From Paramagnetospirillum marisnigri (GTDB lineage: Bacteria; Pseudomonadota; Alphaproteobacteria; Rhodospirillales; Magnetospirillaceae): DNA of 43,368 bases. The notes beneath the pieces were generated by a model, which was not told where the DNA came from, ran no database searches, and saw only the letters and a program-made list of their open reading frames with translations. Made by a program: the position numbers and the translations under genes. This document shows, one piece after another, positions 24,039 through 31,443 of this stretch; positions within the stretch are counted from its first letter, which is position 1, and each line of letters starts with the position of its first letter. The DNA lies in the NCBI RefSeq assembly GCF_001650715.1, contig NZ_LWQT01000052.1, positions 1-43,368 on the forward strand, in the 5' to 3' direction.

Positions 24039-24371
24039 TCACACGCAGCCGGTGGGCTTGGGCAGACCGGCGATCTTGCAGGCCTGCTTGCCCGGACCAT
24101 AGGGGAACAACTCGTAGAGATACTTGTTGTTGCCCTTTTCCGGACCCATCTTCTTGGCGATGGCCTTGGTCAGGACGCGCACCGCCGGGGCGATCTGGTA
24201 TTCGGCATAGTATTCGCGCAGGAAGTTGACCACTTCCCAGTGCTCGGGGCTCATGGTGATGCCCTCGTCCTTGGCGATCTGTCCGGCCAGGTCCTCGGTC
24301 CACTCGTTGATGTTGATGAGGTAGCCCTCTTCATCGGCCTCGATGGCGGTGCCGTTGCTGGTATAAGCCAT
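24039..24371 (-). CDS. dsrC: DsrC, sulfur-carrying partner of dissimilatory sulfite reductase
   Basis: 110 aa, the usual DsrC length. Both functional cysteines of the flexible C-terminal arm are present: C98 (KQACKIAG) and the penultimate C109 (PTGCV), separated by ten residues as in true DsrC. The penultimate cysteine carries persulfide sulfur into DsrAB and forms the trisulfide that is processed by DsrMKJOP. GAGGAG precedes the ATG. It follows dsrH by 41 nt, matching the dsrEFHC order of sulfur oxidisers. Confidence 0.98.
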   Translation of the reverse strand: MAYTSNGTAIEADEEGYLININEWTEDLAGQIAKDEGITMSPEHWEVVNFLREYYAEYQIAPAVRVLTKAIAKKMGPEKGNNKYLYELFPYGPGKQACKIAGLPKPTGCV

Positions 24372-24412
24372 GGTCGTTACTCTCCTCTATGGTCTCTTGT
24401 TTTTTCCGATGG

Positions 24413-24721
24413 TCACAGCCAGGCGTTGATCGCCTTGTTCTGTGCCGCCAATTCCACGAATCCGCCGTAGTCTACAACGGTCACGCCCGTCACGACACCG
24501 GCGGGATCGAAGCCGCGCGCTTTCAGGTCCGGACCCAAGACGTGCAGACGGAAGGTCTTGGCCGCATCGGCCATCTTGCCCGCGACGGCGGTTCCCGCCA
24601 TGGCGGCGAAGACCGCGTCCTCGATCAGCAGGATCGCGTCGCCCGGCTGGGCGTGGTTCAAACAGGAGTCCAGATTGTTGCGGTCGAAGGGCGACTTGTT
24701 GACGGTGTGAAGAACGCTCAT
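24413..24721 (-). CDS. dsrH: DsrH, sulfur-relay subunit of DsrEFH
   Basis: 102 aa, TusB-like. The conserved C20 (NNLDSCLNHAQPGD) has the same number as the DsrH cysteine of Allochromatium. DsrH is part of a DsrE2F2H2 hexamer that passes sulfur to DsrC. AAGGAG precedes the ATG, 13 nt after the dsrF stop. Confidence 0.96.
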   Translation of the reverse strand: MSVLHTVNKSPFDRNNLDSCLNHAQPGDAILLIEDAVFAAMAGTAVAGKMADAAKTFRLHVLGPDLKARGFDPAGVVTGVTVVDYGGFVELAAQNKAINAWL

Positions 24722-24734
24722 TCCAACTCTCTCC

Positions 24735-25115
24735 TTACGCCGTCAGAACCACGTCCATCTCGGCCATCAGCTTGCCCATTTCGGCACGGCTGAGAACCTC
24801 GACGGGGACCAGCAGGTCGTCCTCGGTCAGGCCGCGCTCGGCCATGCCCTCGGCTTCCACGTACAGCTTCTCGATGTCGTAGCCTTCCAGCGCCCGATAG
24901 GTGGGCGAGAAGTTCTTGACCCCGATCTCGGCGGGCGCCTGGCCCTTCTTGATCTGGTAGATGCCGTCGTCGATGAAGGCGAGGTGGACGTCCTGGTCGA
25001 AGGCCGCCGAGATCAGCACCATCTCCAGCACTTCCAGGGCATAGACCGTGCCATGGGGTGCCTTGCGGTTGACGAACATGAACTTCTTGACGATTCCGCT
25101 ATCCATCTCGTCCAT
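24735..25115 (-). CDS. dsrF: DsrF, structural subunit of DsrEFH
   Basis: 126 aa, TusC-like (KKFMFVNRKAPHGTVYALEV, AFDQDVHLAFIDDGIYQIKK). It contains no cysteine at all, consistent with a structural rather than sulfur-carrying role in the hexamer. I start at the first ATG (25115), which has GGAG 9 nt upstream inside the dsrE end; a second ATG three codons later is possible. It begins 4 nt after the dsrE stop. Confidence 0.95.
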   Translation of the reverse strand: MDEMDSGIVKKFMFVNRKAPHGTVYALEVLEMVLISAAFDQDVHLAFIDDGIYQIKKGQAPAEIGVKNFSPTYRALEGYDIEKLYVEAEGMAERGLTEDDLLVPVEVLSRAEMGKLMAEMDVVLTA

Positions 25116-25119
25116 GGCC

Positions 25120-25479
25120 TCAGTCTCCGAAAGTCACGAGGCGGTCGGCCTGGATGCCGGCCTCGATCAGTTGTCCCAGGCCCGAGATGCGGAAGCCCGG
25201 CGCCAGATTGCCTTCGACGATGCCGCGGCGCAGACCGGCGGCGACGCAGACCACCAGATCGACCTTGTGGTCCTCGGCCAGCTTCTGCCAGTTCTTGGTC
25301 ACGTTGCGGTCGTCGCTGGGCGGCTGGCCCAGGCTGGTGGCGTTATTGACGCCGTCGTAATAGAAGAACACCCGGAAAATCTCGTGGCCCTTCTCCAGCG
25401 CCGCCTTGGCGAACTGGTAGGCGGAATCCGAGGCCTGGTGATTGTAGGGGCCTTCGTTGACCAGAATGCCGAACTTCAT
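25120..25479 (-). CDS. dsrE: DsrE, sulfur-relay subunit of DsrEFH
   Basis: 119 aa, TusD-like (MKFGILVNEGPYNHQASDSA). C78 (HKVDLVVCVAAGLRRG) is the persulfide-carrying cysteine and keeps the numbering known from Allochromatium DsrE. The typical DsrE region FRVFFYYDGVNNA is present. The ATG has GGAGG upstream and lies 11 nt after the dsrB stop. The same frame is open far upstream through dsrB, but that part is only the complement-frame shadow of dsrB. DsrE likely hands sulfur to DsrC via DsrH. Confidence 0.97.
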   Translation of the reverse strand: MKFGILVNEGPYNHQASDSAYQFAKAALEKGHEIFRVFFYYDGVNNATSLGQPPSDDRNVTKNWQKLAEDHKVDLVVCVAAGLRRGIVEGNLAPGFRISGLGQLIEAGIQADRLVTFGD

Positions 25480-25490
25480 GTCCAAGCCTC

Positions 25491-26561
25491 CTAGAAGTGC
25501 AGATGCGCCGAGGCGTTGAGATTGGAGCGACCGCCGCGCCAGGTATCGACGTGATACTTGGTGAAGGGCAGCTCGGTCATCTCGAAGAACCGGGGCCAGC
25601 CGATGCGCTCGATCCACTCGCCCATGCGCTCCCACGGCCGCGCGTCGGCCTTGTAGGTGGCCAGGATCTTCTTGACCACCTCGGCCACTTCCGGCCAGCG
25701 CGGCGCGTTGTTGGGCAGGCCCGCCGCCACCAGCTTGTGGAACATGGGCTTGGAGCGGGTCGAGGAATGCTTGCCGCCGACCCAGACCGCGATCTTGGAG
25801 TGGACCGGGTCGTTGATCTGCATGGGCGGGCAGGGCGGATAGCAGGCGCCGCAGCACACGCATTTCTTCTCGTCCACTTCCAGGCTCGGCTTGCCGTCCA
25901 CCAAGGCGGGGCGGATGGCGGCGACCGGGCAGCGGGCGATGACGGCGGGGCGTTCGCAAACGCCCGCCACCAGGGCGTGGTTGATCACCGGCGGCTTGGT
26001 GTGCTGGACATTGATGGCGATGTCGCCCTGGCCGCCGCAATTGATCTGGCAGCAGCTGGTGGTGATCTTGACCCGGTTGGGCATCTCCTCGTTCTTGAAC
26101 TCGTCCACCAACTCGTCCATCAGCGCCTTGACCACGCCGGAGGCGTCGGTGCCGGGGATGTCGCAGTGCAGCCAGCCCTGGGTATGGCTGATGAAGCCCA
26201 CCGAATTGCCGGTGCCGCCCACCGGGAAACCGGCGGCTTCCAGCGCCTCGATCAGCGGCTTGACCTTGGTCTCGTCGGTGGTCATGAACTCGGCCGAGGA
26301 GCGGGTGGTGAAGCGCAGATGCCCGTCGCAGAACTTGTCGGCGATATCGCACAGGGTGCGGATGGTGAAAATGTCCATCTGGCGCTGGGTGCCGCCCTTG
26401 ACGGTGAACACCGCCTCGCCGGTATCGGAGACGTGACGCAGCACGCCCGGCCGGGGCCGGTCATGGAACGCCCATTTGCCGTAATTGCGCACCAAAGCGG
26501 GGTGCATGAACTGCTTGGAGTCCGGAACGCCGGTCTCGTTGGGACGACGAAGTTCGCTCAT
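25491..26561 (-). CDS. dsrB: Dissimilatory sulfite reductase beta subunit
   Basis: 356 aa from ATG 26561 (MSELRRPNETGVPDSKQF) with GGGAGA upstream, 16 nt after dsrA. Siroheme-region cysteines are C133 (GWLHCDIPG) and C170/C171/C175 (TTSCCQINCGGQGD). A ferredoxin domain has C211 and C234/C237/C240/C244 (CVCCGACYPPCPP). DsrB carries the catalytically relevant siroheme of the A2B2 enzyme. The nearby dsrEFH and dsrL indicate the oxidative direction, sulfur to sulfite. Confidence 0.98.
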   Translation of the reverse strand: MSELRRPNETGVPDSKQFMHPALVRNYGKWAFHDRPRPGVLRHVSDTGEAVFTVKGGTQRQMDIFTIRTLCDIADKFCDGHLRFTTRSSAEFMTTDETKVKPLIEALEAAGFPVGGTGNSVGFISHTQGWLHCDIPGTDASGVVKALMDELVDEFKNEEMPNRVKITTSCCQINCGGQGDIAINVQHTKPPVINHALVAGVCERPAVIARCPVAAIRPALVDGKPSLEVDEKKCVCCGACYPPCPPMQINDPVHSKIAVWVGGKHSSTRSKPMFHKLVAAGLPNNAPRWPEVAEVVKKILATYKADARPWERMGEWIERIGWPRFFEMTELPFTKYHVDTWRGGRSNLNASAHLHF

Positions 26562-26577
26562 TGCCTGTTTCTCCCCC

Positions 26578-27828
26578 TTACTCGGCCGCGCTGGACTTGG
26601 CGTCGTTCCACTTGCGCACTTCTTCGTCCCAGCCATCGGTGCGGACATAGGAATTGGTGCGCGGCTGGCTGATCATGTTGATGTCGAGCGCAAGGCCCAG
26701 GCCTTCCAGATAGTTGGCCAGGCCGATACGCTCGATCATCTCGCCGGTACGCTCGTGTTCCAGGGCGTTGTCGGCGAAGAAGTCGAGCATGTTGTGGGCC
26801 AGTTCGACCAACTTCTCGAAATCCTCCTCGCTCTCCAGCTTCATGAAGGGCACCACCACCGTGCCCATCAGGTCGCCGACCTTGAGCGTGCGCTTGCCGC
26901 CCACCAGGATGCAGATGCCGCGTTCCTTGCCCGGCTTCAGCGCCTTGGTGCAGACATTGATGCAGTGCATGCAGCGCACGCAGGACTTGTTGTCCACGTC
27001 CAGGGTGTCGTCATCGTTCAGGCCCAGCGCCTGGGTCGGGCACATGCGGATGACCTGGTTGATGAATTCCTTGCGGCCCAGCTGCTTGACCTTGGCCTGA
27101 ACCTCGGTCTGGTTGACCTGCATCTCGTCCTTCCAGGTGCCCAGAATGGCGACGTCGGCGCGCTGGGTGGCGTTGGCGCAGTCATTGGCGCAGCCCGAGA
27201 ACTTGAACTTCATCTTATAGGGCAGCGAGGGCCGGTGAATGTCGTCGGTGAAGTCGTTGATGATGGCGCGGTGCGCGGCCAGGGTGTCGTAGCAGGCCTG
27301 CTCGCAGCGCGCCGGGCCGACACAACTGGCGGCGGTGCGGACACCGGCACCGGCGCCGCCCATGTCGAAGCCCATCTCGTTCAGCTTGTCCCAGGCGGGC
27401 TGGACCTGATCGGTGCGGCAGCCCTGGAACATGATGTCGCCCGATTGGCCGTGCAGCGCGATCAGGCCCGAGCCGTGCTCTTCCCAGATGTCGCACATCT
27501 GGCGCAGCGTCTTGGTGTCATAGAAGAAGCCGGGGGCGGGCATGATGCGCAGCGTGTGGAATTCCGATGATTCCGGATACTGCGAGGCCACCTCGGAGAA
27601 ACGGGCGATAACACCGGCGCCATAGCCGAACACGCCGACCGTGCCGCCTTTCCAATAGCCCTTGCGGGTCTGGTAGCTGTGCTCCAACTGACCCAGCAGG
27701 CCCTTCATGATGTCGCCATGGGGCTTGCCCTCGGTATTGGCAAGACGCTTCAGGCCGGTGACGAAGCTGGGCCAGGGGCCCTTCTCCAACTCGTCCAGCA
27801 TCGGCGTGGAGGGCAATTTCTTCGACAT
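26578..27828 (-). CDS. dsrA: Dissimilatory sulfite reductase alpha subunit
   Basis: 416 aa. Siroheme-[4Fe-4S] ligands follow the family pattern C169-x5-C175 and C213-x3-C217 (SGCANDCANA). A ferredoxin domain has C263 and C283/C286/C289/C293 (CVRCMHCINVC). It is the first gene of the twelve-gene minus-strand dsr operon. GGGAG lies 9 nt before the ATG. A cytoplasmic enzyme working with DsrB and DsrC. Confidence 0.98.
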   Translation of the reverse strand: MSKKLPSTPMLDELEKGPWPSFVTGLKRLANTEGKPHGDIMKGLLGQLEHSYQTRKGYWKGGTVGVFGYGAGVIARFSEVASQYPESSEFHTLRIMPAPGFFYDTKTLRQMCDIWEEHGSGLIALHGQSGDIMFQGCRTDQVQPAWDKLNEMGFDMGGAGAGVRTAASCVGPARCEQACYDTLAAHRAIINDFTDDIHRPSLPYKMKFKFSGCANDCANATQRADVAILGTWKDEMQVNQTEVQAKVKQLGRKEFINQVIRMCPTQALGLNDDDTLDVDNKSCVRCMHCINVCTKALKPGKERGICILVGGKRTLKVGDLMGTVVVPFMKLESEEDFEKLVELAHNMLDFFADNALEHERTGEMIERIGLANYLEGLGLALDINMISQPRTNSYVRTDGWDEEVRKWNDAKSSAAE

Positions 27829-28056
27829 CGCGTTTCGCTCCCTTCCCGTCTTCGCGCGTCATGGCGCGGCGCCGTCCGGTTTCGGTCGGCGGTTCTTCTG
27901 TGTGATGAATCCTGTGGAAGCGTGCTTCCCGGACCGTCCCTGTCGTCGAGGTCGTTCTTGTGCGCCTCGTTACATTATTGGATCATAATATTATGGTGCG
28001 CGCCGATCCAAGTGGATTCTTTAGAAAATCTGCATGAAAATAAGGCGGGAGGAAAA
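27829..28056. promoter_or_regulatory. Divergent control region of dsrA and the dioxygenase gene
   Basis: A 228-nt gap between divergent genes. It turns AT-rich near 27970-28000, with a perfect 12-bp palindrome CATAATATTATG (27984-27995) flanked by GGATC and GATCC inverted repeats (27980 and about 28004). Either strand could use TATAAT-like hexamers here as a -10, and the palindromes are candidate operator sites shared by both units. No transcription factor can be named. Confidence 0.5.
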
Positions 28057-28929
28057 ATGGCAGAATATCAAGGGGTTTTCGATCTTGCGGACCCGTCCGC
28101 CTATGGTCGCTGGCGTGACGCCAAATGGGCGGCGGCGCCGGAAGCGGTGGAGGATCTGGTGGTCGAGGTCTCCGACATCGCCGTGCTGAGGCAGGCCGAG
28201 CGCCTGGCGCTGCTCGACCGTATCCGTCGCTGTTCCATGGCGGTCTACGCCGAGCCGCCCCGGCCCGACCGCGACCATAAGACGGCGCTGAAGGCCCTGG
28301 CCTCGTCCTTCGGCCTGACCGGTCTGGATTCCAACCAGTTGGCCGATGATGACGGCATCACGCCGCTGAGCGTTCATCGCGACGGCAAGCGGGCCCGCTA
28401 CATCCCCTATACCGAGCGCCCCATCACCTGGCACACCGACGGCTATTACAACACGCCCGAACGCACGGTTCGCGCCTTGCTGCTGCATTGCGTCCGCCCG
28501 GCCGCGACTGGCGGCGCCAACCGGCTGCTGGACCCGGAGATGCTCTATATTCACCTGCGCGAGCGCGACCCGGACCTGATCCGCATGCTGATGGCGCCCG
28601 ACGCGTTGACCATCCCCGGCAATGATGAAGAGGGGATGGAACGCCCCGCCACGGTGGGGCCTGTCTTTTCGGTGGATGCGGCCGGGCACCTGCACACCCG
28701 CTATACCGCGCGGACCCGCAATGCCATCTGGTCCGAGACGGCGGCCCCGGCGGCCCTGGCCATCCGCGAGGCGCTGGACGGTGGCGCCGCCCATGTCCTG
28801 AGCTATGTGCTGCAGGCGGGCCAGGGGTTGGTTTCCAACAATCCGCTGCACACCCGCGAGCCCTTTACCGATGACCCGGAGCGGCCAAGGTTGCTGTATC
28901 GGGCCCGTTACCACGAGAGGATCGAATGA
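28057..28929 (+). CDS. TauD/TfdA-like Fe(II)/2-oxoglutarate dioxygenase
   Basis: 290 aa from ATG 28057 with GGGAGGA upstream. The facial triad is visible: H126 and D128 (PITWHTDGYYNTP) and a distal H265 (NNPLHTREPF), with R267 close to the expected 2-oxoglutarate anchor. The substrate is unknown; relatives release sulfite from sulfonates, which would fit next to dsr, but TauD folds also hydroxylate many other compounds. It is divergent from dsrA and overlaps the next gene by 4 nt. A longer upstream frame runs through dsrA antisense and was rejected. Confidence 0.8.
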   Translation: MAEYQGVFDLADPSAYGRWRDAKWAAAPEAVEDLVVEVSDIAVLRQAERLALLDRIRRCSMAVYAEPPRPDRDHKTALKALASSFGLTGLDSNQLADDDGITPLSVHRDGKRARYIPYTERPITWHTDGYYNTPERTVRALLLHCVRPAATGGANRLLDPEMLYIHLRERDPDLIRMLMAPDALTIPGNDEEGMERPATVGPVFSVDAAGHLHTRYTARTRNAIWSETAAPAALAIREALDGGAAHVLSYVLQAGQGLVSNNPLHTREPFTDDPERPRLLYRARYHERIE

Positions 28930-29153
28930 GCGACGATACCATCCGCCACCCGGAAGAGGCCGTGGCCACCCTGGCCACCATCAATGCCCCTTGGAGCCGC
29001 GAGATCACCTTCCAGCAAGTGGACCATGATAGCGGGCTGAAGATCCTGCGCATGCGCATCAAGGAGGGCCGCGCCCGCTTCACCATCATCGACCTGGACC
29101 AGCCCACGGTGGCGGCCATGCGGGCGGTGATGGACCAGTGGTCAGGCGGCTGA
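28926..29153 (+). CDS. 75-aa protein coupled to the dioxygenase, unknown function
   Basis: 75 aa, starting by ATGA overlap with the dioxygenase stop, so it is translationally coupled. Features are ATINAPWSREITFQQVDHDS, then KILRMRIKEGRARFTIIDLD, then a short C-terminal helix ending WSGG. A small soluble alpha/beta domain with no cysteine and no signal. I do not recognise the family; an accessory role for the dioxygenase is inferred only from coupling. Its last 12 nt overlap the convergent glycosyltransferase gene. Confidence 0.72.
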   Translation: MSDDTIRHPEEAVATLATINAPWSREITFQQVDHDSGLKILRMRIKEGRARFTIIDLDQPTVAAMRAVMDQWSGG

Positions 29154-30914
29154 GCACCACTGGCGCCACAGGTCGCGAAAGGCGTTTTCCAGGTGGCGGG
29201 TATAGGTGGGGGCATCGAGCAGCGGCGAGGATTGCACCCGCTGGCGCAAACCCGCCCGCAACGCGGCCAGCTTCTGGCGGTCGGCGCATAGAGCGGCGGC
29301 AAGGGCGACGAAGCCGTCGGCGTCCTGGGCGGCGAGGTCTTCCAGGCCCAGGGCGGTCAGCAAGGATATCCCGACCCGGCTGACGAAGCGCCCTCCCGCC
29401 AAGGTGACGACTGGCACGCCCATGGTCAGTGCCTCGAAACTGGTGGTGCTGCCGTTGAAGGGAAAGGTATCCAGCGCCACGTCCACCTGCTGGTACAACG
29501 CCAGATGCTCGGGGCGGGGCAGGCGGTCCTGGCCGAACACCAGCCGCTCCGCCGCCACGCCCCGGCTGGCGAAGGCCTGGATGAAGCGCTCGCGCATGGC
29601 GGCATCGGCGAAGGCGGCGGCGTATTTCAGCATCATCCGCGACTCCGGTACCGCCGCCAGCACCCGGGCCCACAGGTCCAGCATGGGCGGCGTCACCTTT
29701 ACCGGGTTGTTGAACGATGCGAAGGTGATCGGCCCGTCGGTTCCGGCGGGCAGCGGCGATACCGGCGGCAGGTCGGCGATGGGGGCGTGCAGGTAGAAGC
29801 AGGGCAGGCGGATCAGCCTTTCGCTGAACCGCTCGGTGGTGTGCCCGGGATGCAGGGCCTCGTCGGTCAGCCAGGCATCCATCACCGGCAAGGCGCTGGA
29901 GCCCACATCGTGGTAGCTGACCTGGACCGCTGCCGGGCGCCAAGCGCAGATACCGGGGCGGTTGTCGCCGGTCCAGCCCGCCAGCGAGACCAGGATGTCG
30001 ATACCGTCGTCATGGATCAGCCTGGCGGCCTGGCGGTCGTTGATCCGGGTGATGTCGCGCCAGCCATCCACCAGGGATTCGATCTCGCGGCTCAGCTCAT
30101 CGGGGGCGGGGAGATGGGCATAGGCGAAGACCTCCACCTCGGCGCGGTCGTGATGGCGCAAGACCTCGATGACATTGCGAGCCACCGGGTGATTGCGGAA
30201 ATCCGCCGACAGATAGCCGACGCGCAATCGGCGCATGGGGTCTGGGGAGTTCGCCGGGGGCGGCAGACCGCCGCCGGGCAGTGGCATCACCCGCGCGGCC
30301 CAGTCGGACTGGGCCTGGAACAGCTCGTCATCGCCGCAATCGGGCAGATAGGTGAGCGCCAGCACCAGATTGCGCGCCGCCGTGTCGGTGGGGGCCAGGG
30401 CCAGCGAGCGGCGGCAGACCGCCACCGCCTCGACCAGCCGGTCGGTCTGCTTCAGGGCGGAACTGAGGCTGTTGAGGGCCTCGACCCAGTCGGGCCGTAG
30501 GGTCAGGGCGCGGCCGAGTTCCAGGGCGGCGGCATCGGCCCGCCCCTGGCACAGCAGCACGTCGCCCAGGGTCTTGGCGGCCACCGCCGAGTTCGGCGCC
30601 AACTGCGCGCCCTTGCGGGCATCGGCCTCGGCGCTGGCGAAGTCGCCCCGCATCAACTGGATGCGGCCCAGATTGGTCCAGATGTCGCCCAGGCTAGGCG
30701 CCAATTGGCTGGCGCGGCGAAAGCTGCGTTCGGCTTCGTCCAGATGCCCGGCCATACCCTGGACCGAGCCCAGATTGCACCACAGCGCCGCCTCGCCCGG
30801 TGCCAGCTTGAGGGCACGGCGCAGCAGGGACTCCGCCTCGTCGAGCCTGCGGGCCGCGACCGCCTGCCCGGCCCGCGCCGAGAGGGCCTCGGCCTGCGCC
30901 AGATGCTTGCTCAT
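29142..30914 (-). CDS. TPR-repeat protein with GT41 (OGT/SPINDLY-type) glycosyltransferase domain
   Basis: 590 aa. Residues 1-190 are tetratricopeptide repeats (for example AALWCNLGSVQGMAGHLDEA, DIWTNLGRIQLMRGDFASAE). From about 225 there is a GT41 catalytic region with LRVGYLSADFRNHPVARNVI, VSYHDVGSSALPVMDAWLTD, ITFASFNNPVKVTPPMLDLW and the nucleotide-sugar site DTFPFNGSTTSFEALTMGVP. Bacterial relatives O-glycosylate proteins, including flagellins and surface proteins. No signal peptide; cytoplasmic. Its target is not shown by neighbours. Confidence 0.88.
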   Translation of the reverse strand: MSKHLAQAEALSARAGQAVAARRLDEAESLLRRALKLAPGEAALWCNLGSVQGMAGHLDEAERSFRRASQLAPSLGDIWTNLGRIQLMRGDFASAEADARKGAQLAPNSAVAAKTLGDVLLCQGRADAAALELGRALTLRPDWVEALNSLSSALKQTDRLVEAVAVCRRSLALAPTDTAARNLVLALTYLPDCGDDELFQAQSDWAARVMPLPGGGLPPPANSPDPMRRLRVGYLSADFRNHPVARNVIEVLRHHDRAEVEVFAYAHLPAPDELSREIESLVDGWRDITRINDRQAARLIHDDGIDILVSLAGWTGDNRPGICAWRPAAVQVSYHDVGSSALPVMDAWLTDEALHPGHTTERFSERLIRLPCFYLHAPIADLPPVSPLPAGTDGPITFASFNNPVKVTPPMLDLWARVLAAVPESRMMLKYAAAFADAAMRERFIQAFASRGVAAERLVFGQDRLPRPEHLALYQQVDVALDTFPFNGSTTSFEALTMGVPVVTLAGGRFVSRVGISLLTALGLEDLAAQDADGFVALAAALCADRQKLAALRAGLRQRVQSSPLLDAPTYTRHLENAFRDLWRQWCSAA

Positions 30915-30920
30915 GTCGGC

Positions 30921-31286
30921 CTAGTGGCCGCTGGGCTTGGACGGATGGGGTGGGCGACCCGATGGCGGCGGCGAGGGCGGCGGGCGGTGGCTGCTGGCGG
31001 CCGGGGGCTCGTCGCTGTCCTCTTCCGCCGCCTTCTGGCGGATGACGAAGCCCTGGATCGCCCAACCCAGGGCCAGACCGGTGGCGATGAAGCACCACAA
31101 TCCCGCCACCGCGAAAATGATGGCGCGGTGCAGCGCCTCGTCCGAGGCGCCGAAACTGCCCAGTGCCCACAGCATGGGAGTGGCCGAGGCGGCGCAGACT
31201 CCGGCGGCGACACCCAACCGGGTCCAGCCCGCCGCCCTGATATAGGAAATCCGGTAGCTCATCCCTAAGGTCCCCTCATTGGCCAT
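30921..31286 (-). CDS. Small membrane protein with two transmembrane helices
   Basis: 121 aa from ATG 31286, preceded by AAGGAGG at rather long spacing; an ATG eight codons later (31262) is also possible. Two hydrophobic segments lie at about residues 25-47 and 55-82, followed by a charged, Pro/His/Ser-rich cytoplasmic tail (EEDSDEPP, then PPPSPPPSGRPP). No recognised domain. It ends 6 nt before the TPR/GT41 gene and is probably cotranscribed with it. Confidence 0.65.
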   Translation of the reverse strand: MANEGTLGMSYRISYIRAAGWTRLGVAAGVCAASATPMLWALGSFGASDEALHRAIIFAVAGLWCFIATGLALGWAIQGFVIRQKAAEEDSDEPPAASSHRPPPSPPPSGRPPHPSKPSGH

Positions 31287-31356
31287 GCAGCGCTGATTCT
31301 CCTCCTTCCCCGATCTTGGCGCAACACTCCACATATACGAAGAATCCCGTGACAAC

Positions 31357-31384
31357 TTGTATCATTCACGGGTATTGCTAGACT
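31357..31384 (+). promoter_or_regulatory. Candidate sigma-70 promoter of the 566-aa gene
   Basis: TTGTAT (31357-31362) and TAGACT (31379-31384) are separated by 16 nt and lie 60 nt before the ATG at 31444. The pair is a plausible but imperfect housekeeping promoter. Confidence 0.35.
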
Positions 31385-31443
31385 CTTCGCGGGCGCTTCA
31401 AGGGGCCTCGTCAGAAACGGGAAGCAAGCAGGGCAGCACCAGA

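Noticed and set aside
26562..26648. Longer DsrB start overlapping the end of dsrA
   Set aside because: The extra 29 residues have no DsrB counterpart, while ATG 26561 has GGGAGA upstream and gives the standard length.
19580..26672. Long plus-strand open frames opposite the dsr genes (up to 700 codons)
   Set aside because: Antisense shadows of dsrL, dsrK, dsrB and others, with compositions typical of complement frames.
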